From: Kalmusia sp. IMI 367209
Taxonomy: Eukaryota > Ascomycota > Dothideomycetes > Pleosporales > Didymosphaeriaceae
Assembly (NCBI GenBank): GCA_027946365.1
Contig: JAPEUQ010000015.1
Span: 744,001 to 808,000 of the forward strand
Direction of reading: 5' to 3'
DNA: 64,000 nucleotides
The notes under the pieces are model-generated. The model was not told where the DNA came from. It saw only the letters and a list, made by a program, of their open reading frames with translations, and made no database searches. Shown one piece after another: positions 46,989-59,516 of this stretch. The translations under genes were made by a program, and so were the position numbers. Numbering within the stretch: position 1 is the first letter of the stretch; each line of letters opens with the position of its first letter.

Positions 46989-49886
46989 TGTCTACACTAC
47001 TTACTACACGACGAGGCCACACGTCGACCACTGTGCATAATCGTTCCCATCGCCCCGCCCACCATATAATACACCACGCGTCACGGTCGCCCTACAGTTG
47101 ACCATACCTCATCTCATGCACTTTTGAGTTACGATTACGGATTTGGGATATATCATCGCCTCTTGTCACTTCGCAGAGCGCAGCATCGGAGTTCCTCGGC
47201 GTTTGGGTTTTTGAAGGCTTCTCTTACAGCCTTGGACATTGCAACCATATTACCCCTGGGAGTCGGTGTTATCAGCTTTTATGCCCATACCAAGTTTCCT
47301 TGCTTTCGACGCTGCAACCCGTTACCCCGGTCTTATTTTCACTGGTCTGAGAAAAGTTTGGTTTGGAGCAGGCAAGCAGTCACCTATTTCGTTGATTCAT
47401 ATTTCTGTTTGTGGCGGATAGGTGTGCGAGCTGCCTAGCATGACAGCATGCGCCCCTTGTACGTTATAGTCTCTCGTTGACGATTGCGATTCTGCTAGTT
47501 CGCAATGTGGTCTTGGTGGCAGCAGGCGGGCATTTGGGGACCCCTCTACACACGCACAAACAACTACTATATACGACAAGAATAGTCCGCGACGCTACCG
47601 GCCGGCCTACAGCCTACAATCATCACAACATGTTCTACATCTTCCTCCGGATTGAAAACTTGTACCTGGCGCGAAATGATTGAGAGTATACGTGAGCTCC
47701 CTTTGTGGTTTTGCGAGCCTGTGCTGCAATTCTTGTTCTGTTGGGTGGGCAGACTGGTTGTTTGGCGGGATTTTGGAATTGATCTAGAAGGCTTTCGTTT
47801 CCTTTGGATAGCGGTGTTGGATTGGCAGGGAGGTGCTGTGCAGTAGGGATTGCCATGTTCACGGAGACAGTCAGGCGATGAGAGAGATGATAGTAAGACA
47901 TCAACATATTCAAGGTTGCATTTCAAACCCTGCTTTCGCAATCATTCCAGGAATTGCACCCCTTTTCCCCCAACCCGCTGTTGCTACACTCTCATCTGTT
48001 TGCCGGGCATCTTTATCTTTGAGCGGCTTGCGCACTACGTACGTGCACACCTTGGGGTGATGAAGATCACATGACGTCTCGCAAACCCTTCTCAGCGCGG
48101 CGCTTTGATATCGACGCGGTTCAGGCGTCCACGTTGTCGGCGGATTGCGCGACAAGGGCAAGCTTAGGCGACATTTGGGGTTGCGGCTGAATCCTGGGGG
48201 ATCGTTTCGCCGACTGGTTACCTGCCGCCGAGGCACGGTAGCGTGAGGTGATTTGAGATTTTTTGGGGTTTGCGCATTTGAGCAAAGGGACATGAGAGGA
48301 AAAGGGGGGCGGGCATGGGGCCATGATGATGAAGGCGTGGATGAGTGATTGGGAGTAAGATGATGAGGGCGTGGAGGCCGAACCTTCGACGCGGATTAGG
48401 CAGGATGAGTGAACGCTTGCTCCATGAGGAGAATGCGTTTGTCCACGTTCACCAACAACATGCTCTCTCAGCATCATTGTGGCTTCCGCGTGGGTACAAA
48501 GACAATCGTACGTTGTCCAATGTCGGCACGCACTCGGACACTGCCAGCTGTTTCTCTAACGCTGTAATCCTGTTGCCTCGGCGACTTTCTCAATGTGTAC
48601 ATATGCGGTTTGCTTTGCGAGGGTCCGGCCGCCCGTCCACGCCATTCGCCGAGGCTGCAAACTGAGCACGAACGAATATGATGTCAGATGCGTCCCGCTG
48701 CAGTGGACATGGCGGGGGTCATGGTTTGAGAAAAAGGCGAGTTTCCCACGCGTGTCGGTGTCCGAACGGAAGGGGGGCGGGTTAGCGTCAGATTCCGTGC
48801 GACGTGGGAGGCGAGCCTGGAGGAAGCGGGGTTTGCGGGCGGGATAGAGCAGGAGAAGAAGATTCTAGATCGGCGTGGCTGTTGGAGAAGATAAGAACTG
48901 GTGTTGACGATTTACGAGGATTGGTGCGAGGACTTGAGCATTGCTGGTGCCCGATGCGCTTACATTTTGTTGTGCGTGTAATGAGGGCGTTAGGATGGCG
49001 GAGCAGAACTGCAACGCGCCGTACGTCTACATAGCAGCATGTAGAGCGTCCGCCTAGAGATAAATTGCTCATGCTCTTGATCGCCGAGATGGGTTCAGTA
49101 GACATGATACGTGCAGAAAGATCCATGACCAGATGTCGTGCCATGTACTGTCTGACCTCGTTGTGTGGCCCTCCAACATCGCATTCTATTTTCAAACGTT
49201 TTTGGCGCCCTGTTTTAGGATGAGCATCTCGTAAGGCAGTACCTACATTTAGCTCGATAGGCTCACTCGTTACATCTGCCTCCGTAAAGACATTTCTTAA
49301 TATCGGCTGGAACTTGTCCTGTTTTAGGATCGGCACGTGGGCCAAAGGAGGCACTCATGAGGTACCGTATCTCCGAAGCTTATCAATGCTTGAATAGATA
49401 GTCCGTTATGGAATAAGCGTGTACGCGAGAGCAACAATAACCGAGTAGAAGCAGGCGACCAAACGAGGAAGGTGAATGAGCAAATGCGTAGGAAGGCGTC
49501 ACAGCACAGCGCAATAATAGGGTTCAGCACCAGTACCATCTTTTGTATTGTAGGGAAAACTATGGAGCCCGTTCAGGTTTTTTTGGTAGGTTTAGCTTTA
49601 GTGAAAGTCGAACCATGCCTGCGCCCACCCTCCATCCATACCGTCCCAAAGTATGGTTTTGTAGTTATATAATGTCCCGAATCGAAGTAAGAAAGCTGTC
49701 ATTAAGTCGTAACGCCAGTTTACTGCCGGCCACACAAATACCCAGTGTGGAAATTTTTAGTCGCTAACGCTCATGTCCAATTTGAACCACGGTAACATCC
49801 CAATAATCCCAGATAACGCCTCTTCGTACTTGGCTTCGAGGCTAGCCTTTCCGATAAGCAATGCTATAGGTGACCCTGAGGTCTTC
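46989..49886. other. Gene-poor stretch
   Basis: 2.9 kb with only chance-like open frames. The minus-strand frame 49354-48788 (188 codons, no ATG at its start) is the longest. It has no domain and I do not call it a gene. Confidence 0.4.
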
Positions 49887-50255
49887 CTAGACCCTGTTGG
49901 AGAGGAAGCCATGCTTCTCGGTCGCGTTCATCTCCGTAGCAGTCGATGGGGGAGCCGAATGCTTTGTGTTAAGCGACAGAAAAGCTGGAAGCGTCGGCTT
50001 AAGGACAGGTGAAGCGGAAGGCTCGGGGGCTGAAGCAGATGCCTCGCCGGTAACGCTATCGACGCTGCTAACAGAGGAGATTGAGGCATGGCGCGCGACT
50101 CCGGCCGGTCGGTTGGAAAGAAATGGGTGAGCAGACTGCTCGGGCTGGGGGGCCGCGGTAGCGAGTGGGTCGGCTGAGTTGATGGACTTCTTGGTGGGAG
50201 TGTTGAGAGAGAGGAAGGTGCGCGGGAAGGGAATGTGGTGGCGGGTGGAAGACAT
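49887..50255 (-). CDS. Small Ser/Pro-rich protein with repeated FLSLNT and FLSNR motifs
   Basis: The 122-aa frame starts at a good ATG (MSSTRHHIPFPRTFLSLNT). The motif FLSLNT occurs at the beginning and again as PAFLSLNTKHS; FLSNR occurs as HPFLSNRPAG and as the final HGFLSNRV. Between them lie Ser/Ala/Pro-rich linkers and RHASISS, which fits a basophilic kinase site. The ordered repeats argue for a real protein with two related short-motif pairs, possibly docking sites. No membrane segment, no known domain. A further spliced exon cannot be excluded. Confidence 0.55.
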   Translation of the reverse strand: MSSTRHHIPFPRTFLSLNTPTKKSINSADPLATAAPQPEQSAHPFLSNRPAGVARHASISSVSSVDSVTGEASASAPEPSASPVLKPTLPAFLSLNTKHSAPPSTATEMNATEKHGFLSNRV

Positions 50256-52161
50256 TGCGCCAGAGTGAATGTTGTTCTTAAAAGTTGGTGGGTAAGTAGA
50301 GGGGTCGAAGGGGACGAAGCCGATATAAAAGCGAAGAGATGGTTACGTGCTTTTACAAAGCAAGTTTATATCGGTCGGTGCCTCGGTAGGAGCGAGATGC
50401 GTAGCAGACGATAGCTCCGGTGGTCCCGTGGTACTTGAGTAGAAAGAGGGAAAGTGTGGGATGTCAGATGATCAGGTCGGTTGGAAAGAAGAAGGGCTTG
50501 CTGAGAAAACCAAAGTCGGGGATTTAATCTCAGCTTATATTTCCTCCCTAAAACAGGTGTGTAATGGTTAGAATCAGCCAAGCACGCTGGTATTCAGTTG
50601 GCCAAAACGAGGTGGAGCCTTGTGCGGAAGCGCGGGATGTCGCAGTAGGCTGTCCGACGCAGTGTTGTGCGGCGTATGCGGGATCGACGCGGACGCTTTT
50701 CACCGGACGTGCTCGATTGTTTACGTGGCGGCTAGTGTGAGATATACCGACCAAGAAGCTTGGTTGTGCGATGTGCTGTAGAGCCGCTTCGGCTGTTGGC
50801 TGGAATCCCCCTTGGCAGCGGATCGCGCCTGGAGATCAGGGTCTTGGTGTCTGACAGAGGTTACGGCCTGTATAAGTTTATGAGTGCCAGATATGTTTCC
50901 AATAGCTGGGTCCGGTAGATCGCTTAGTGTTTATCGATGTTTTGAAATCCTTGGGTGTTGATCGCGCGCTTGGCGGGGTTAGGCACTGGGGCGTCTTATG
51001 CGGCGGAGTGGAGATTTGTTGTGACAGGAGATAGAGATTCAGGCAGGAGACGGGGCCTTTAGATATTTTCGCATAAAAGGTGGAACGAGTTGCAGCAGAC
51101 GATTGTGTGATAGCCAAGCTGACGAGTAGGGCAAGAGGAACGTATACCCGAGGTTCTAGAGTGTAAAGGCCGAGCGAAGAACGAACAAAGCGGACTTTTT
51201 TATGCAAGAGAATGGGGAAAATTTGTTCAAGAAGGGCCGGACTTAGCACTAGACTCACATCATGCGAAATTTGTCTCTGCCTCGTGCATCAAGGGGGGTG
51301 CGCCATGGTGAGTAGCGTGGGAGGTCAACATTTGGGCGAGCAGCCCACGTTGCGGCACGCCCGGCGCTCTTTGGTCATGAGAGACACAAAGGTCTGACAT
51401 TGCGTCGCGGAAGGATTGGTTCAGATAAACTGTTCAGCAGGCTGGTGCTCTGTACGACGACCGCCCGTAGACATTGCTTTTGTGACGACGCGCATGATGG
51501 AGAATTCTGGGGATCTAGTTGGCGGTGAGCCTGTGCGGCCATTGCAGCCATTTGCGGGGGCTGGCCAATGCACGGCGGCTCGCTCGTTGACGATTGTAAG
51601 CCGAAGATAGCTTACCCTGCATGTGAAATGGTGTGGAGGTGACGATTTTAAGATCAGAGCAGATGGTGTGATATGTGGTGATGCTGGAGGTGGGATTTGA
51701 CGCTGGTGACGCTGGGCCTTCGCGGACGAGAGGAAGTGAGCGCTGGATGAGCAGCCACACCGCACGTGATCTCCGGCCAAGCGACTTGGACGAGTCGAGA
51801 AGGTGAAAACGATAGCATCTCTCGAACGAGCAAAATATTAGGCGAAGCAACCGAAGGATGGTAGCACCCAGGCAGCAATTTGGAGGACATCTCCCTTGGT
51901 TGGCCAGGCCTGTGATCGTCGTTCAACTTGTCAGCATCGCGAAGCCAGGCCTACAATGACGCTTCCCACTCGTGAGGCCTCCCCTTCCCAGGCACAAGGC
52001 CGCGCATTGTCAACGACAACGCGAGCAAACGACTACGTGTGTCTACGACGCAATTCGCTATTTGACGAGGTGAAGGGAGTGCACTAAGCGCCAAGTTGGT
52101 CCACCTTCGGGATTGCTTGCCATTCAGGTCCTGCACTGTTTACCCCACTCCATTAGTCGAA
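50256..52161. other. Gene-poor stretch, promoter of the ABC transporter
   Basis: 1.9 kb with no supportable gene. The minus-strand frame 51258-50878 is hydrophobic in part but has no motif. Confidence 0.4.
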
Positions 52162-55100
52162 ATGTCACGAGCTTGCGAGAGCGACGCAGCCTTCGGTCCC
52201 GGGGTCGGCTCGTGTCGTGGGGGCTTTGATTTCACTCTCGGTTTCGAGGATAGCATTCTGGGCCTATTGCCTCAGGCTGCATTGCTGCTGCTGGCTCCTA
52301 TCCGATTGGCTACGCTTCGACGACGGCGCAATAGAGTTGCTCGACACTCGCATTTAGGCCTCTTGAAAACGGTATCAAGGATCTTTTCTTCGAGGATTCA
52401 AGTGCCGGAGTACTGACGAGCATGAAAGGTTATTGGAGTCGGCTACATCGCCTCGTCGGTTGTACTGTTAGCAGTATGGAGCGAGATCGATTCATTCAAG
52501 ACGAAGCTGTCTGTCGCCTCGGCTTCATTGGAGTTCTTGGGCTCATTGCTCATTGTGACTCTATCTCGTCTAGAGCATAGTAGGGCCGTCCGCCCGAGCC
52601 ATTTGCTACAGTTCTTCCTCTTGGTTCTATTGTCGTGCGATGCCGTCCGCCTACGTACCCTATTCTTGATGAAATATCCACCATCACTTGTCACACCAGC
52701 TTCCATTCATACATTTTTGACTGGATTACTGTTGTTACTAGAGTCACTTGACAAACGGGAGCTATTCAATTCCGATGGAGATCGCGAACTGCCCCCAGAA
52801 GAGACTACTGGTCTTTTCGGAAAACGGTTATTCTGGTATCTCAACGGTCTGTTCAAGGAAGGCTATCAAAATATTCTCAAGCCGGCGGATCTATACAGCA
52901 TGGATGCAGATCTCGCTTCCAAAGAACGAGCGATCGTATTCCAAAAAGTTTGGGCAAAACAAGACAAGGCGAAAACTGTACCTTTACTTCGCACAATTAT
53001 CAATGTGCTCTGGCTCGATCTACTTCTACCAGTCCTTCCACGGTACGTTGTTGTAAAGAGCTTGTGGCTAACGTTTCGACACTAAATAAAATCCCAGATC
53101 GATCCAGATCGCAACGACTCTTAGTCAACCATATCTCATTACTGCGATGATCAGCTTCATCAATGATCGTGATAATCCAAATGCCATCAACAAAGGTTAC
53201 GGCCTGATAGCCGCTTTTGCTCTCAATTATGCGATTCTCGCCATCGCTTCCAGCTGGTCCGCTCAGAGCATGGCACGTTTCATGGCTAAACTCCGAGCTT
53301 GTCTGATCTCTACACTGTATGAGCAGACCCTGCACGCCTCTTCGAAGGACATCAATTTAGGCACTGCAACAGTTTTGATGTAAGCAACCCGAGCTTTTAT
53401 CACAGCGACGGAATCAGGAGATTGTCGCAATTGGACGTCGCCGCTGACTTAAAGAGGAATGTTGATGTGGAAAAGCTACTCCAAGGCTGCAAGCAAATGA
53501 ACGAGATTTGGGCCGCGCTCATCTGTACCAGTGTGGCTATGTACATCTTGTACACTCATTTGGGTATGAAGAAAGGATTACTAGAGTGAGGGGCAAGATT
53601 GCTGAGCGTTCTCTAGGCGCGGCCTTTGTGGCTCCGTTCTTGACAATCTTGATCAGTACCGCTTTGAGCAGTACTCTCGGTACCGGTACGTGAAACTGTG
53701 TGCAACGAATCTGCCTCATGTGTAATGCCTACCCTAAGATCATTACTCTCACTAATTTGCACGAAAATTTAGGTATGAAAGCTCGTCAACGTATATATGC
53801 AGCGGCAACGGAGCAACGAGTCACAGCCATCTCATACGTTGTCGGCAATATGAAAGGTGTTCGCATGCTTGGATTGTCCGAGACCGTCTTCCAGATGCTG
53901 AGCAAATTGCGAGAAGTCGAAATTGCAGCATTCGTCTTTGTTCGGAAGCTCCTTATATGGATCACCCTTATATCTAATACCACATTCCAGCTGACAACTG
54001 TATCGACATACGTTACGTTTGCGGTCATAATGCTATCGAAAGGCAACAATGAGAGTCTCGATCTCAACAAGCTATATGGTTCTTTATCTGCGCTGAAACT
54101 ATTCACCACGCCATTGACCATGATGCTCCAGTTGCTTCCGCAAATGCAAATTAGCTATGCCTCGCTTGAGCGCATTGAAAAATTTCTCAAGGGTGAAACC
54201 ATCTCTGAGGAACGCTCGTCGGAATCAAGTTCAAATTCGGTCACGGAAGGCACAGAACTACTTCCTCTCAAAGTCAGCGGTGGGAATAATCACCTCATCT
54301 CACTCGATAAAGCAAACTTCGCGATCGACAGCCAGCCCTTGCTATTTGACATCACGACTCGCTTCTCATCAGGAACGTTCACCATGATAGTCGGCAGAGT
54401 TGGCTCGGGAAAGTCAGTCTTCTTACGCTCGCTTGTTGGCGAAACAGAGTTGACAAGTGGCCAATTTCAGCACACATTGTCTGGCAGTGCCTTCTGCGAC
54501 CAACAAGTCTGGCTTCGCAATGCGACCATTCGAGAAAACATCGTTGGAGAAGATGCATTTGATGAGACTTGGTATCGCAAGGTTGTCTGGAGCTGCGGTC
54601 TTCTGCAGGATTTACAGGAGATGAAGCAAGGGGAACATACTGCGATTGGCTCGAAAGGCATATCGCTCTCCGGCGGCCAGAAGAATCGTATATCTCTTGC
54701 ACGGGCTCTTTATGCGAGAAGGTCGATGTTCGTTGTCGATGATATGCTTGCTGGTCTAGACAATACAACGGAGAAGATGGTGTTTGATCGCGTCTTCGGT
54801 CGCAATGGTCTGTTGCGCAAATCCGGTGCTACGATTGTGCTAGCTACGCATGCTACACACTATTCTCGCCATGCAGACCGGATCATTATCATCAGCGATG
54901 GGCGAATAATTGAACAGGGAACATACCAGGAGCTGGCCAAAAAGAATATCGATTTCCGTGAGCTGAACGACGGTACCAGTAGCGAGGCCCCCGACACGAC
55001 TAACAGTGAGGAATTTGACTCAATTTCTGACGACGAAACGAAGCTTCTAGTACAGAATGAGCCTGTTACTGCGGACGAAGAGGAAGATGCCGCACGCCAA

Positions 55101-57060
55101 TCTGGTGACAGACGCAGCCTCGTCTTCTTCATTAAAGCTGTTGGACCACTACACATGACGATCAGCTGCGTGACGCTTGCCGCTGGTATTGTCATGACAC
55201 AAATCCAATACCTGTGGCTCAAGTGGTGGGCGGAGGCAGACGACAAGAGCAGATCTGGAACCATTCGTCAACTCTATCTATTCATCATTGTCACTATCGT
55301 CAATATTCTAGCCTATCTAGTCTACTTCGCCCACTATGCGTTATGGTTTACTCCGAAAATGAGTTTGAACATGCATGCTAGCCAACTTGTTGCTCTTATA
55401 CGAGCGAAATTTTCGTTCCTCGTCTCGACAGTAAGTTAAAGAGTACTTTTCACGCTTTTAAACCACGAAATCTATGTCAACTTACAGGACTCATTTTGGT
55501 GATATCCTGACTGACACATGTGATCTAGGACATCGGATCCATCACCAATAGGTTCTCACAGGACATCATGCTCGTCGATCTTCAGCTACAGATCGCATGG
55601 TTGAACGTGACATTCGAAGTTCTCGTCACCATTTGCTCTATCGCTATCATGTCAATTGCGACGCCCCCTGTCGCTGCTACAGTCCCAATCCTAGGTGTTG
55701 TTGGTTACTTGATACAAAGAGTGTACCTGCGCACTTCAAGACAGGTCCGACTGATGGATCTCGAGGCGAAAGCTCCACTCTGCACTCATTTTATCGAAAC
55801 TATGGCTGGAATAGTCACCGTTCGTGCTTTCGGCTGGGTTTCAGCATACCGCAAGCGAAACGAAATCTTACTTGATCAGTCGCAGGTTCCGTTCTATCTA
55901 CTTGCTGCCATCCAAAATTGGCTTACCCTAGTACTCGAACTTATGGTTGCGGGTATAATAACTCTGGTTGTAGGCTTAGCTGTAGGGCTCCGCAACAAGA
56001 TCGATCCGGGCTTTCTTGGTCTTGCGTTGATATCGGCCGTAAGATGCGTGCTCGCAAGTGCTCGCAGCCCATACGCTGACGTGCTCTAGATGGATCTCGG
56101 CTTCAACTTCCGCATCATCATCGTATTCTGGACAGAGCTAGAAACTTCTCTCAGTGCCGTCACTCGCATACGGCAATTCGCTGCCACACCTCCCGAAGAG
56201 CATGAAAATACTCGTGCTGATCCACCAGGCTCCTGGCCAAAGAATGGATCTATATCGTTTAATAACTTGTTCGCTAGTTACGCAGAAGACAGTAAAGCTG
56301 TGCTCCAGAATATCGAACTCAGCATTGAGGCTGGGGAGAAGATCGGTCTGTGCGGCCGCACTGGAAGTGGGAAATCCAGCCTCGTTGCTACGCTCTTCGG
56401 CCTGCTGCATCAACAAGAGGGTCAAATTCTAATCGACGACATCGCGACTACAGATATGTCCTTATCGATTCTGCGCTCAAAGATTATCGCGTTACCCCAA
56501 GAACCCTTTTTCCTGAAAGGCACTGTACGCTACAATCTTGCGCCATGGATCGCAGAAGCCAAGCGTCCCGTCATCTCCGATGAGCAGATGAAAGTCGCAC
56601 TCCAAGAAGTACATCTTTGGGATAAACTCAACAATACTGCTGAAGGCGAGCAGTCTGCTCTAGACATTAACCTCGACCACGTAGACAGCTCACTATCACA
56701 TGGCGAGAGGCAGCTCTTCTGTCTCGCCCGCGCCATACTAATGGATGGTAAGATCGTAGTCCTGGACGAGGCTACTAGTAGGTAAGACATGTTCCTCTAT
56801 CTCTTCCTTTTTCCTACCTCAAGCTGACGCTGCGTAGTGTTGACGCGCAGACCGACGCCCTCATGCAGCGTATTCTGCGCACTGCTTTTGCAGATCGCAC
56901 CATCATTGCAATTGCGCATCGACTAGACACCATTCTGGATTTCGACCGTGTGGTAGTGATGGATGCGGGAAAAATTGTAGAGGTAGGAATTCCAGGGAAA
57001 CTTTTAGCGACGGAGGGGAGCTTGTTTAGAGCCCTTGTTGAAAGTCAAAGGGGAGCTTGA
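52162..57060 (+). CDS. ABCC-type (MRP-like) full ABC transporter
   Basis: Nine exons: 52162-52371, 52429-53042, 53098-53379, 53457-53563, 53617-53685, 53773-55430, 55529-56038, 56090-56781, 56838-57060 (1,454 aa). The start CESDAAFGPGVGSCRGGFDF is the usual N-terminus of fungal ABCC pumps, followed by an extra N-terminal membrane domain, then TMD1-NBD1-TMD2-NBD2. NBD1 has Walker A GRVGSGKS (~635), LSGGQKNR (~726) and a Walker B ending VVDD, with Asp in place of the catalytic Glu, as is common in MRPs. NBD2 has GRTGSGKSS (~1239), LSHGERQ and VVLDEATSS. It should export organic anions, conjugates or metabolites across the plasma or vacuolar membrane. The fourth acceptor was set at 53456, giving LMNVDVEKL as in relatives. 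Confidence 0.93.
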
Positions 57061-59516
57061 TGAGTGGAAGGGGATTGAAAGGTAATTGAATGGGAATGGA
57101 TGATATTGTGAGCGTGAGGAAGCGTAGAAGTGCAGCACAAATTGACCTAGATCGAGTATTGAGGTGGTAAGGAGTCTCTGCAGCTTGTCTTTGTTAACCA
57201 TAGGTCACTCACATATAGTGCCATAGAATCAATCTCAATACGCATTGTGATTCAAGTCAACGTGTACTCCACGCGATTGAGATGTGTTTAGACTTATATA
57301 CAGGATTGTGTGAGGGTCGCAAATCTAGCACGGCCTACATCAACATGCCAGACCAGTTGTACTGAAGAATTTAGTAAATGGGTGTGACTCGACCCAAATT
57401 TCAACTCTAGAATTAGGTTGTGATACCGTAGCTTCCGGTAAAGCAAGTCAAGTCATGCATACAGCACGTACGACGAGTACTCATGAAAGGACAAACAAAT
57501 TATCAAATCACGCAAAGTTATCCCTCTTAACCAAGCTTCTATCTTCCGCCTCGACACACCTCCACACGATCTTCACCTTCAATATCCAATCGCAGATAGT
57601 ACACTTCTCATTTGCTTTTAACGTCTTACTTCGATGTTGCTGATCTGCTGAACGAAGCTCAAACCCCAGTCATAAACGCGTTAAACTGCATGCTCGTAAC
57701 ATTCTAGCTTTACGTTATCCTCGATCACCAACCAAGACAGCGAAACCCATCGATCTCTACGCCGCCTCCTAACAGCGCAAATTCTATCCTCCCTTCTCTC
57801 GTTATACCCAACTCCGAACTTACATTGCCATTCCAGTTCAGCACTTCTCCCTCCACTATACTCACGACTCTGCCTTCCTCGGCGCCCACCAATCCATCCT
57901 GCACTAGTGTCCTCGTCGGCGGACAAATCCGCGCCGCACACCACACCGCTGCGCCTAGCAACGTGATAATGAACAGGTGGAAGAAAATGCGTTCCACAGG
58001 CTCGAGAACTTATCTAGGTACCGTGACTAGGTAGCGGAAGTGGATGCTGTGATAGATATATCGGAAATTGACGAGGAGTTTCGGGAAGGAGGTAGAGCTA
58101 GGAATTCACAGAGCGATTCCTAGAAGGTCAATAAGGAATGAAAGATTTTGGGTTACGAGAAATTAATGGGGACAAGTAATAATGGGAGAATAAGGAGCAG
58201 TATCATTGCGAGTTATCAGTTTGTTCACACTGCTTAGGTCTTGGCGTATATGGTGTAAAATGAAAGAACTGGGGGTAGTCAGAACATACTAAGAGATTGA
58301 TGTGATAGAGATGTTGGGATGCTAAGTATGGACTCTCGACTGATTTATTCTAATGAGAGCGGTAAGTTCACTGTTGTCACTGTGAAGCAACCCAAGCGTG
58401 CCAAGGCACTGTATCCGAGCCTCCTCTACTGCAATGATCTTGCAACCTATGTAGTTAGCTCGGGCAACGACGCAGCAAATTTCAAAGGCATCTCTTTGTT
58501 TATGCTCGAAGCGTGCCAGTTCCATATATGAATTCTCGCGCTTCTTGCTCACAGAAGGTTTCACACGACCGGTGTCTCCGGGTGAGCAATCGTGGTTACC
58601 CTTTTCATCGAAATAAAGTACAGTCATACCACGGTCATACCAACTCTCCGTGTGCTGGACATGATAGCTCAACGACCTTACCCGAGAAACCTCAACTTTG
58701 TAATAAGTCGACCAATAGGCGTCTTGCGGAAGTGCCGTTGCATACCGGGATTTGCCTGTTCAGCACGAAGTGATGCAAAATGGAACTCTGGGGAAATTTC
58801 TCTTGGGGCTCGCTACTACTTCCGGCACTTCCGATGTATTCCGCATGTTCGATGCCATTGGCAGTCAGCCTCGCACGTATCAAGTAGTGCGGTATGAAGC
58901 TAGGTATTGCTACTCTTTCACGATGATAAGAGGAGCTATCAAGTTGATAAGCATGTGAATTCGGAGCAAACTCGGATTTTGCGGTATTTTAGCGACGAAC
59001 CCTCAATTTAGATGGCACCAGATGTGTGCAACAGGTTTGGTGTCGATGTGAACAAACAAGCTTTGGAGGCGCTCGGCTAGCACGAAGCTCTTGTTCACAG
59101 ATCGCCGTTCGCATGAGTTTCTATATTGCCTAGCCGCCAGATGCTCACAACACTGTCGCTTAGAGATGCTGACTGGTAGTCCTACATCCGATATCATACT
59201 ATAATACGGCTATTCTACACGCTGCTTGACCAGCGTCATGATGCAGCCTAGCGTTCCTCACTCCCTCCGCTAACGTTCGACGGTTGGTCCTCTACATACG
59301 ATCTTCCCCTGATCTTGGTCTGGAGCAGTTCAGATGGGGAGCCTAGACCATCTTGATAGGCAGCCGACAAAGCGTTGCCATTCGGCATTGTCGTATACGA
59401 GCGCCGAAAGATCGTTCGCATGCGTGCGAATTAAAACGAAGACCTTAGTAGCTACATGATCGTAGCGGAGACATAATCTGTCCACAATGCTGAATACGGT
59501 CATGCCTTCATTTCGG
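57061..59516. other. Spacer between the ABC transporter and VAC1
   Basis: 2.5 kb with no convincing gene. A minus-strand frame at 57997-57725 has a hydrophobic start but no ATG. Confidence 0.45.

Noticed and set aside
48788..49354. 188-codon minus-strand open frame
   Set aside because: It has no ATG at its start, no domain and lies in a stretch where long chance frames are common.
50878..51258. 126-codon minus-strand frame
   Set aside because: Partly hydrophobic, but no consistent topology, domain or splice support.
57725..57997. 90-codon minus-strand frame with a hydrophobic start (RIFFHLFIITLLG)
   Set aside because: The frame begins with GTG after a stop, and no first exon with ATG could be joined to it.
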